A DNA stretch of 64,000 nt, taken from contig NC_049985.1 of NCBI RefSeq assembly GCF_000003815.2, positions 1,453,410 through 1,517,409 on the forward strand, written 5' to 3'. This stretch comes from Branchiostoma floridae (Eukaryota; Chordata; Leptocardii; Amphioxiformes; Branchiostomatidae). Both the position numbers and the translations under genes were made by a program. Each line of letters opens with the position of its first letter. Position 1 is the first letter of the stretch. The notes below the pieces were generated by a model that was not told the DNA's origin, ran no database searches, and saw nothing but the letters and a program-made list of their open reading frames with translations. Of the stretch, positions 10,033 to 19,600 are shown in pieces.

Positions 10033-10250
10033 TGAGATGTTCATAGTCGGAACGAGTAGCCACGGTTTACATAACATAGATAAGGTCTACCCCTTGCTCA
10101 TCGCTATGGTTTCTGTAACGATGCTCATCTGATGAGATGTTCATAGTCGGAATGAGTAGCCACGGTTTGCAGAACATAGCTAAGGTCTACATCTTGCTGA
10201 TTATTTTAGTCTTCGTAACGACGCTCATCTGATGAAGACAGATTATAGTC
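9944..10250. repeat. Three 100-bp tandem units covering the ENPP-B stop codon
   Basis: tagtcgg starts at 9944, 10044 and 10144, an exact 100 bp period. Shared blocks include ctaaggtctac, ttgctcattgctatggt and gatgctcatctgatgagatg. Unit 1 encodes the ENPP-B C-terminal hydrophobic segment and the stop; units 2 and 3 lie after the stop. As 100 is not a multiple of three, the later units are out of frame. Confidence 0.93.
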
Positions 10251-10500
10251 GAAGAGAGCCAGCAGATTCCAGAACAGGACTAAGACCATGTTGATCCGAT
10301 TATATGGAAAACATCCTTTGGGAATCCAAAAACTAATGCGAGCGCGCTAAAAGAAAAAAAATGTTTAAAAAAATATATTTTCCTTCAGACCATGTCGATT
10401 TGATAAAATTGATGACATCCTGTGTGAATCACAAAACTATTGCGAGCATGCTAAAAGGAAAATTATCCGTAAAAAAGTTCCTTCATCATGAAAGCTAAAT

Positions 10501-10889
10501 AGTCAGGTAGTTTGAATATTGGACTAGAAACAAAGACTATACCATACCGAACAAATAGATTCTTCATTTTTAATCTTTCATATCTCATATTTTAGTGGTA
10601 ACAGTTACATTTATTGGTTAAGGTATGTTTGAATATCTATTATATATTTTAGTAATAATTCGTAATGTTAGAAGACCCAGTAAGACCTTTCACTAGTCAG
10701 GTAGTTTGAATATTGGACTAGAAACAAAGAGTATACCATACCGAACAAATAGATTCTTCATTTTTAATCTTTCATATCTCATATTTTAGTGGTAACAGTT
10801 ACATTTATTGGTTAAGGTATGTTTGAATATCTATTATATATTTTAGTAATAATTCGTAATGTAAGAAGACCCAGTAAGACCTTTTACTA
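10501..10889. repeat. 194-bp direct tandem duplication
   Basis: Two adjacent, almost identical copies begin with agtcaggtagtttgaatatt at 10501 and 10695. Differences are few (for example gactataccat versus gagtataccat), so the duplication looks recent. It is non-coding and lies downstream of ENPP-B. Confidence 0.95.
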
Positions 10890-11700
10890 ATGGAACTATT
10901 GCCAAACCTAACCAAAGTAAAAGAAGTCAGAAGCGGCTGTTAAATGTTTCTTACCATGACCTTACAAATAACATCAATTAAGATTATAACTTAGTGGCAC
11001 TTATGTGTTATTCCCTACTATATAAAACAATTGTAGTAAGTAAGCAGATAAATTAAGATGCATCACATGAAGAAAGACAAGTTGGTGTTCAATCAATTAC
11101 GAAAATTAAATGAAACCTACATGTACAATCCATAATAGTATAAACAATAATTGTCGAAAATATTGCAGTTTTGTGAGCAGTTGAATAAAGTGTATCCTAG
11201 TAGTAGTAACGGGCATAATGTGCTGTCATTGAGTTGCTGTTGATGTACAATTAATGTTGGAAAGAGATGATGACAATACACTTGTTTGACTGATAGTTCC
11301 CATCATTATATACATGTATATACATAGCTTAGTCTGCACACACTCGGCGTTCGGCTGGAGGACATGAAGAAAACAGGACAAAATATCAAGACCTAGACAA
11401 ACGCAAAAAAACACGTCAAAGACATCCTGAGCTGAACCTCTGCTTGGAGAGTAGTGAATTGCGTCTGGTCCCAAAATATATACCAATCAACAGACTTAAT
11501 GCGTCTGTTCAGCCCCAGACTAATTTCCCGTAAGGCATACCTTTCAGGGACAAACAGAATTAGTCTGTCACGTTGCTATGGAAACGGAAGATGCCATTTG
11601 GGTGGTGGGGGGTCCATTTTGGGTGCTCGGTTCAAGGATTTTGTTGTTGCTCTTTTTTGTATGCTTGAGATGCAGGAGATTTTTGGGAAATGTGAGTGCC
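10890..11700. other. Intergenic sequence between convergent ENPP-B and LRR-Ig genes
   Basis: No supported gene. An AATAAA at about 11183 could serve ENPP-B, but it is 1.1 kb from the stop. The right part (about 11570-11840) is the out-of-use continuation of the LRR-Ig tail repeat. Confidence 0.5.
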
Positions 11701-12545
11701 TGATAGTTTTGTAGCTTGGAGTTTTCAGAAAATTTAGGGAACTGATTGTCTGTCTTGGAACGTTCAGGAACTGTAAGACATTGATAGTCGTTTGGCTTTG
11801 AATTTTCATGAAATTTGATAGCCTGATAGTCAATTGGTTTTTAATTTTCAGGAAATTTAAGAGCCTGATAGTCGTCTGGCTTGGGACTTTCGGGAACGGT
11901 AAGAAATTGATAGTCGTTTGGCTTGGAATTTTTAGGAACAGTAAGAAACTGATAGTCGTTTGGCTTGGAAGTTTTGGGAAATTTAAGAGGCTGATAGTCG
12001 TCTGGCTTGGGACTTTCAGTAACTGCAAGAAATTGATAGTCGTTTGGCTTTGAACATTCAGGAAATTTAAGAGGCTGATAGTAGTCTGGCTTGGAACCTT
12101 CACGATCGGAAAGAAATTGATAGTCGTCTGGTTTCGAATGTTCAGGAAATTTGAGAGCCTGATAGTCGCCTGACTTAGGATTTTCAGGAAATTTAAGAGC
12201 TTGATAGTCGTTTGGCTTGGAATTTTCAGGAAATTTAAGAGCCTGATAGTCGTCTGGCTTGGAACCTTCACGATCGGAAATAAATTGATAGTCGTCTGGT
12301 TTCGAATGTTCATGAAATTTGAGAGCCTGATAGTCGCCTGACTTAGGATTTTCAGGAAATTTAAGAGCCTGATAGTCGTTTGGCTTGGGACTTTCAGGAA
12401 CAGTAAGAGATTGATAGTCGTTTGGCTTTGAATTTTTAGGAAATTTAAGAGGCTGGTAGTCGTCTGGCTTGGGACTTTCAGGATCGGAAAGAAATTGATA
12501 GTCGTTTGGTTTCGAATGTTCATTAAATTTGAGAGCCTGGTAGTC
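11700..12545 (-). repeat. 42-bp tandem repeat array encoding the YQxL tail
   Basis: Period 42 nt (14 codons), 17 units before the TAA at 11841 and about four more degenerate units after it. Third-position and whole-unit variants (AL/FL/PL after YQ; FPE/DPE/DRE) recur in order, suggesting multi-unit duplications. Because 42 is a multiple of three, spurious ORFs run through the array in other frames. Confidence 0.93.
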
Positions 12546-14798
12546 ATCGGTTTTGTGCTCGGTGTCCGAAGGAAAGGTGACGTAGTCTATGTCTGCGGGG
12601 AGGGTGACGTAGTAATGGTCCGTCTTGAAATCGCCGGGAAAAGAACAGCATTCGTGTCCAGCAGCGTCGTTTTCGTCGCTCGCGTTGTCTGCCGATGCCT
12701 TTGTGATGTATGGGTTATTAGTTCTCCGTTTGTACGGGAAGCCAGGCTCGGATGTATCGTCGCCTCTAACTGTGATATAGCCTTCGGTGTCTTCTGTGCC
12801 AGCCTCTAATCCAGACGTGTCGTGACGATGCTTCTTCAGAACATGTTCTTTGGAATCGTGGCTGCTAGTGACCACATCATGGGTCTCTTGCGTGCGTTTC
12901 AAAAATTCCACTAACCGCCCTTCATTGTCGTAGTGCCCTACTCTACCGGGCACCGCAAACGCTACGCTGTCGCACAGTTCTTGCCTCCTAGACTTGCTTG
13001 CTCTTCCTTGATGACTTGGCCGTTTTTCATTGTCATACTCTCCCCCTCCGAGACCCTCTCCCCTTACCGTGACCCTGCACATTGAAGCTCTCAGTTCCTT
13101 CCGGGTTCTCGGCTTAGGAAGATTATCTGCTTCGACAGCATCGAATGTTTTCGGTGTTTTTCCAAGATCAGGTGTACATTCGCTACCACGCGTCTTATGA
13201 CGCCGACGCTTGTTACAGCTCCTCATGTCTTGATTTGAGAACTGGTCGTCAATTTCATAAGACACTTTCTCGGCACCGTCATTCTCATAAGGGTCTCGGA
13301 ACTGGTCGTCATTTTCGTAAGTTGCTCTCGCGCCATCTTCTTCATTCAAGGTTTCATCGTCATTTTCATATGGACGTGAGGAATGGTCAAGTCCATCAAT
13401 GTTACTGTCATCTCCTTGGTTCGAAACGTGTCGGACATCTTTGTCTTGACCTCTCCTACGGCGCGCGGGTTCCTCTTCGTTTCGCATTCTGATCTTTCTG
13501 ATGAGGGCGGCTAGAACCAAAACCACACCGACGCCAGATGCTGCTGCTATCCCTTCATAGAGGGCAACGTTACTTTTGAGATGCCCGGGCAAAGTTGTCG
13601 TCTCTGAGAACACGACCATGCTGCGAGGTGTTGTTTTGATGCTTTCCTGAGGCGTTGTCTTGTACTGGACTACATCGGGCAGCTGGATGTGCCCAAGATT
13701 TAGAATGGCTGATGCATTTGCACTTTTTGCATGGTTTCCTGTCACCATGCATGTGTAGGTACCATTTTGGGACGCTGTTAGGTTCAACACGGAGTAGCAG
13801 GTTGTTGTTTCCTCGAACACTCTCACATCGGACCCTATCCGCCTGCAGTGCAGCATTCTCTCGCTGGCGCGCTGTCTCGAGTATTCGGAGGTGGATGAGA
13901 GTTCGTTTCCGTTCGGAAGAAGCCATGAAAAGTGGAGCTTTTCCAGACAGTTCGCCTGGCAAGTGAGAAATCCTTTCCCCGGTATCCCCACAGCGTTCGT
14001 TCTCGTAACAGAGACCAATGGCGGTGGGCAGGTCAGTCTGTCCAACGGAAAACTACTGAGCCATTTACCCTTTCTATTCTCATCCGTACACATAACGTCC
14101 AAGCGCGACCGCCCCAGTCTCGTTATCCACTTCTTTATTTCTCGCAACCTGCAGTCACAAATTAACCGTCCTCCAAACATGTTCATGCCTTCGTTATGCT
14201 GGAATTTTACCAGGTCTCCCAGTGACAGTTGTTGTATGATATTATCCATAATAGTGAATTCTTGAAGGGACTTGAGGCGCCAAATGTCTGAAGGGATGCG
14301 TTGAAGGCAGTTAATGGAAAGGTCGAGGGTCTCTATTTTTTGTAGCTCAGAAAAGGTACCATTGTCGATCGATACTAAGTGGTTCAAAGCAAGATTCAGA
14401 TATTTGAGCTGACGAAGCCCTCGAAATGTTCCTACCTCGAGTTTCCGAATCTTGTTCATACTAAGATCGAGGTTTGTCAAATTAGGCACCGTATCGAAAC
14501 ACCCCACCTCTACTTCCACCACACTGCTGCTATGGATGGTTAGAACGCGGAGATTTGGGAGGCCGGGCAGCTTCCCTCTTCCGATGGTTTTGATGGTCTG
14601 AAACTTGATCACCAGGGACCGGAGCGCTTCGGGAAGCTCGGCGGGGATGTCGCTAAGGGCCCCGGACCGGGTGCAGGTGATCGCCGTGGGAGGATTGCCG
14701 AATCTCCGGCTGCAGCGGTCCAGGTCGGAACGCGAGGAGGAGCCCGCAAAACCAACAACGATAAGCAGCCCCAACAAAACAAGGCTAGGGATCGTCAT
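11841..14798 (-). CDS. LRR-Ig transmembrane receptor with a 17-unit tyrosine repeat tail
   Basis: A single exon encoding 985 residues; the ATG at 14798 is chosen because MTIPSLVLLGLLIVVGFAG is a clean signal peptide (the frame extends upstream only through TTG). Order: N-terminal cysteine cap (RCSRRFG...ITC), about five leucine-rich repeats, C-terminal LRR cap (ICDC...C...C, to about residue 255), one Ig-like domain (FLTCQ ... GTYTCMV), a short Thr-rich stalk, TM helix at about 412-434, then a cytoplasmic tail of about 550 residues. The tail has PYENDD, TYENDD, PYENDG and SYEIDD (about 473-525; three of the four fit YxN, the Grb2-SH2 type of motif), YITV, YVTL and YVTF, and from about 750 to the end 17 units of 14 residues with consensus (D/N/G)-D-Y-Q-x-L-K-F-P-E-x-x-K-P. 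LRR-Ig receptors are expanded in amphioxus; a signalling role is inference. The stop falls inside a repeat unit. Confidence 0.9.
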   Translation of the reverse strand: MTIPSLVLLGLLIVVGFAGSSSRSDLDRCSRRFGNPPTAITCTRSGALSDIPAELPEALRSLVIKFQTIKTIGRGKLPGLPNLRVLTIHSSSVVEVEVGCFDTVPNLTNLDLSMNKIRKLEVGTFRGLRQLKYLNLALNHLVSIDNGTFSELQKIETLDLSINCLQRIPSDIWRLKSLQEFTIMDNIIQQLSLGDLVKFQHNEGMNMFGGRLICDCRLREIKKWITRLGRSRLDVMCTDENRKGKWLSSFPLDRLTCPPPLVSVTRTNAVGIPGKGFLTCQANCLEKLHFSWLLPNGNELSSTSEYSRQRASERMLHCRRIGSDVRVFEETTTCYSVLNLTASQNGTYTCMVTGNHAKSANASAILNLGHIQLPDVVQYKTTPQESIKTTPRSMVVFSETTTLPGHLKSNVALYEGIAAASGVGVVLVLAALIRKIRMRNEEEPARRRRGQDKDVRHVSNQGDDSNIDGLDHSSRPYENDDETLNEEDGARATYENDDQFRDPYENDGAEKVSYEIDDQFSNQDMRSCNKRRRHKTRGSECTPDLGKTPKTFDAVEADNLPKPRTRKELRASMCRVTVRGEGLGGGEYDNEKRPSHQGRASKSRRQELCDSVAFAVPGRVGHYDNEGRLVEFLKRTQETHDVVTSSHDSKEHVLKKHRHDTSGLEAGTEDTEGYITVRGDDTSEPGFPYKRRTNNPYITKASADNASDENDAAGHECCSFPGDFKTDHYYVTLPADIDYVTFPSDTEHKTDDYQALKFNEHSKPNDYQFLSDPESPKPDDYQPLKFPKNSKPNDYQSLTVPESPKPNDYQALKFPENPKSGDYQALKFHEHSKPDDYQFISDREGSKPDDYQALKFPENSKPNDYQALKFPENPKSGDYQALKFPEHSKPDDYQFLSDREGSKPDYYQPLKFPECSKPNDYQFLAVTESPKPDDYQPLKFPKTSKPNDYQFLTVPKNSKPNDYQFLTVPESPKPDDYQALKFPEN

Positions 14799-15950
14799 AT
14801 CGTGTGCCTTCCGTATCAAAACATCAACAGCGATTGCAAATACAATTCTTTAAAATTCCCACGAGCCACCCGCAGGTGTAAGGTTTAGAAAAGTACACAA
14901 GTGTAGAGTTTTGCGGTGATCTCGCTACTGGTCAGCCTGTCAATTTGCGAAATCTTCGGAAAAATGATTGATCTCGAACCAATAGAGCTCACTGAAGACC
15001 TATTCTTCCACTGTTCGTGACAGAGTAGACAGACGCTATGTAGCGTAGCTCTTTTCGATAAGGACAGTGCTAGTGGACCGTGCCTTGTTGTCCCGTTCTT
15101 AGGACAACGGCCCTTTCCAGTAACGTGAATGTCGTGTGAGCGACAAAGCCGGGATTCGCTCTCGCGCCTTTTTTGTGCGCTAACCTGGACGCTACTCGAA
15201 TACGTGATGCTTTACCTCGGCAATTTCTTGTCACCAACGCGGTCTTGATGCTGCTCTTGAGCCACCAAACCACCTTCAGTAGAAGAGTAAGACGTTGTGT
15301 AAAATTCTCTGAGCTGTGACTATAAATAAAATGTATGCAAACACCAAAAACGGCTGGTTTTCTTGGAAAAAATACAAAGTAAATTTCCTGTACACGACTG
15401 GCTGGTATTCTACAATGTCCAGTTGTGCCGAAGGCTATGTAGACCATTAGAAACATGCAATGAAAACAACAGCCGGACAAATGTCACTCTAAAGGTCGTG
15501 ACAAAATCACTTTGGGCAGAGCAAGTGGTGTACGTTTAGGCCTCGTAGCACAAAGTTGCAAATGGATCTTTATTTTAATTAATAGTAACTAACTACAGAT
15601 GGACACCAGGCTAATTCTAATGTGGGAATAAGCTGTAAGCCACCTACAGTAAAAACAAGTACAGACATTCAAAACATCTTATCGTTGACCATTTATGGCA
15701 AAATACTCAGATTTAACAACTCAGTATACAAATCATGATTGCTATCAAGGTATACCACAAAATATAAAATCAGATCATCATTCAACGATTATATATTGCA
15801 CATTGGGTAGCCTTCATCTTTGCAATTTGGCATGCAACAATTAATTTCATGTATGATATGGCTATCGTATCAGACATTCTTTTACATGGCCTTCACGTGA
15901 TGGATTTGCACTACATATTTCAGCATCTGTACCAATCAGCATCTGGTAGC
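14799..15950. other. Region upstream of the LRR-Ig gene; no gene seen
   Basis: Holds the presumed 5' UTR and promoter of the minus-strand LRR-Ig gene and then intergenic AT-rich DNA. A 136-codon frame on the minus strand at 15070-15480 has no recognisable domain, no splice context and no compositional support. Confidence 0.45.
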
Positions 15951-15951
15951 C

Positions 15952-16232
15952 AGTGCAATGGCCTAGTGGGTAGAGTGTTCGCCTTGCATTCGGAAGGTCG
16001 TGAGTTTGATCCCGGCCGAGTCATACCAAAGACTATAAAAATGGTACATGCTGCTTTCTCTGCTTAGCACTCAGCATTCGGGAAAGAGTATGGAAGTTGA
16101 ACACACACCACTACCAGTGGACTAGCCCCCTGCTGTAGTGATTGCGTTGTGTGTGGCCCAGGGCTAACGAAACAGAGATGGGCACTGCCCTATGCGCCAG
16201 AAATGGGCACTGCCCTTGGCGCGGGAAGGGTT
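15952..16232 (+). mobile_element. tRNA-derived SINE
   Basis: Starts gtgcaatggcctagtgggta, with an A-box-like TGGCCTAGTGGG, followed by a B-box-like GAGTTTGATCCC at about 16008. The non-tRNA body (gtacatgctgctttctctgc, ccagtggactagc) matches the minus-strand copy at 3190-3452. A short tail fragment (agccccctgctgtagtgatt) recurs at 23507. The tRNA-like part lacks a proper anticodon arm and acceptor pairing, so it is a SINE and not a tRNA gene. Confidence 0.78.
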
Positions 16233-16629
16233 TAACTTTTAATTTCAGTATCTGACATTATCTGAAGAATTGTTATGAAAGGCCGATGTTTACTATCTTT
16301 CACTGTCAGGTGCTAATGGGTAACATTTTCATGTTCCATAGTTTATAATCTGGCCAATTTCTTTCTGTTTCTTATATGATTATGCCCAAAATTTGAGTTG
16401 TGCACCCTATTTCTGAGTGAGGCTGTGAACTTATTGATCACTCTTTGCATGTGCTCTGTCCTGCATTTTTGTTACTGCAGTTGTTTCAACTTACCTACAT
16501 GAAAAGAAAAATACCTACATGTATACGTAAATGCCTCCTTTATCCTTCTTTTGTGAAACTAAGTTCCTGCAAGCTTAGAATAAAAATGTTTACTGTATTA
16601 AGAGTGAAGGTCATGGATTAGAAATCACC

Positions 16630-19600
16630 CTAAGACTGTTTTAAATGCTGAACGCTTGTCAAAGTCGTGAAGTAAAATTTGAGCCAAGACCCCATAACCC
16701 CCAGGGCGCAGTAGACTGATGTGAGCATGAGTGGGAGGAACGGCAGGCGGGTGGTGAGACCTAGGGCGTGATGGCCCAGGCTACAGTACAGCTGGAGTAA
16801 TACCAGCCCAATGATGTACGCAGTCTCCACAGGAGACAGGAGCGGCAGGCAGTACGGACGTCTCTTACTGGAGCTGTGAACAGAGAGGGTTCAAATAGTA
16901 ATACAGTCACGTTGAATTAAAAAAGACACTAAGGCCACACCTATTTCATTTGTTGCTTCTCGGAGTTGCTTGTCCATTTTTTTCATTTTCTTAAAAAAAC
17001 AAATTAAACCCCAAGAAATCACAAACCTGTAAATTTTACCATTCAGAGCCACATACGCATAATTTCTGTCCTTTAGTTACAATTGGTTGCATTTTACACC
17101 ATAATGGAACAAGCTTTGAATACTATGGTAGCTTTAAAATTTGGATTTCAGGCAAATCGATGAATTCCCAGCATCTTTAAAGGGCCAAAATGGTTTCTTA
17201 GCTTAGATGTCCTCTTCGATTGAAAAGTTTTTGTTATGACACAGATATTTAAACAGTAGTATGGTCACACAGACTCACCCATGCAGACTGCCCAGGGCCA
17301 TGAAGGCAAAGAGTGAGAACATCAGCATCAGGCACACTTTACTGGGGGTCTCTGGGGGGAATACAGTATCCAGAGTTTGATTAAATATGACTACTTGTTA
17401 CTTGACATTCACAAAAAGCTATTGCTACTTGACATTCGAAGTACATAAACTATTGTATCTTTCTATGCTAAATATATTTACATATATTTATTTATTTCAT
17501 TTCTTCCTCAAACGTACATAGGCAGGGAAATACACACATGATATACCCTGAATTGCGTAGGTTTGTTACAAAGAAACTTATACGTACAAAATATCAACAT
17601 ACAAAGATACATAATATATTAACAAACACTAAGCATAGATCCGAACTCACAGGCTGATGGTAATGCTAGGAAATAGAGTCATTATAAAGTCTGACTGCAG
17701 TGTGGAGGAACGACTGTTTCAGTCTGTCAGTTCTTGCCTTGGGGAGAGTGAACGCGTTCTTGTTCCTCAGTTGCCTGCCAGTAACTGTGCGTCTTTGAGG
17801 AGGCACAAGATCGTGCAGTGGATGCTCGGGTCTTAACATATCCTTAAAGAGCTTTACTGCAGCAGCTTCTCTCCTTTCCTTTAAGGAAGGTAAGTTGGGA
17901 ACTGATCGCCTACCCCCGAGAGAAAGGATACGGAGGGCCCGTTTCTGTACACGTTCCAAACTGTCCGATTGTTCTTTGCTGCAGCCTACCAGCAGAACGT
18001 GACCGTATTCAAGAACGCTACGAATAAGTGACGGGTAAATCTGAACCAGGTCTGCCACGCACATCTCCTGTTTAGTCAGTAGTCTGAGATAGTGCAGCCT
18101 GCTCGATGCTTTTGAAACGAGGGATTGTACATGGTCGTGCCATGACAGCTTGCAGTCGAAGATGAACCCAAGGCCCTTTGCGACCCTTGAGAATGGTACA
18201 GGTACACCGCCGAGAGAGAGTGGCGGTAAAAGTGGAATATTTCTGCTGAAGCAGATCAACAGAGACTGACTTTTTTTGCCCTTTAGCAGCATGTCATTAC
18301 ACTCCGCCCAGGAATCAAGCTGTAGCGCTTCCTCTCTCATACTGTTATCCACGCGATCCTTCCCCAGGGAGATAGACCTGGACAAACCCACGTCGTCCGC
18401 GTAGCCGACATCAAGAGTGTCGCTGTAGACTACGTCTCGAGTACTCATAAACAGGAGGAAAAGGTATGGTGACAGTACACCTCCCTGAGGTACCCCCGAA
18501 GTGAGTACTCTCCACTCGCTGACTTTACCGTTAGCAACCACTCTCTGGGTACGGCCCTGCAGATAGTTCTGTATCCAGGCTACCATGCGTGGATTGGTCA
18601 CGACGTCGTTCACTCGTTGAAGGAGAATTGAATGGTTCACTCTATCAAATGCCTTGCTCATGTCTGCGAACAAAGCAAGGACTGCTGCGTGACGTCTTGA
18701 GTCTAAGGCTGACAGCCACGTGTGTACCATCCTTATGGCCGCTAAGACAGTGGAAGAACCCTTCAGGTAAGCGTACTGATTTCTAATGGCAGGTGTAATA
18801 GAGGGCAGTAGTCTTTTCAGAATACTTTGGCCGCTACGGGTAAGAGGGACACGGGCCTCATCTCACTGGCGTTAGCTGCACCATTAGATTTTGGCACAGG
18901 GACAACATTTGCTGCCTTCCATATGCTAGGAACAACCCCCTCCTCATACGAAGCGTTAAACAGGTGGGTGATGACTGGCGCCAAGTCGTCAGCGTAATGC
19001 TTGAGAGTCCATGTTGGGAGATCATCAGGGCCGCTTGCCTTGTGAGGGTTTAAGCCCTTAAGAAGAGTCTTCACCTCACCAATCGAACACAAGTCAACGC
19101 ACGGAGTCGGACACTGCAGGGGGAACAGGTGCAAAGACGTTTCAGGACACCACGCTGAGGAAAAGTACTGATTTAGAACCTCGGCCACCTCGTGGTCTGA
19201 CACGTCCTCAATGGTGGTACTATTAGATCTCTCTTGTGCTCTGCCAAGTTCACGGTTAACAGCGCCCCACTACTTACGTGGGTCTTCCTGTTTGAGGGTT
19301 TGTATGAAGTTTCTGTAGTGCCAGTTCTTGGCATGCCTGATGCTGGTTTGAACGTTGTTTCTGAGAGATTTCCACCGAGCAGATTTGCCATGCCGCTTGA
19401 ACTCCTCAGCCCTTTTCCTGATAGCGCGTTTGACGCCCTCGGTCATCCACTTCTTGTCACAGGCTCTTGACGCCGACACTTTTACAGGAAGATGCTGATT
19501 CACCAAGGTCATGGTCAAACTGTAGAAGGTCTTGACTTTCTCTTCGACCAGGGCTGCTTCATAAACAGGAGACCAGTCCGTCATGGCGAGGGCCAGACCG

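Noticed and set aside
11576-12547. 323-codon minus-strand ORF rich in SQTTI
   Set aside because: Alternative frame of the 42 bp LRR-Ig tail array; the 992-codon frame with clear domains is the real one.
15958-16022. tRNA-like sequence with A and B boxes
   Set aside because: It lacks a foldable acceptor stem and anticodon arm, and continues into a SINE body shared with 3190-3452, so it is a SINE head rather than a tRNA gene.
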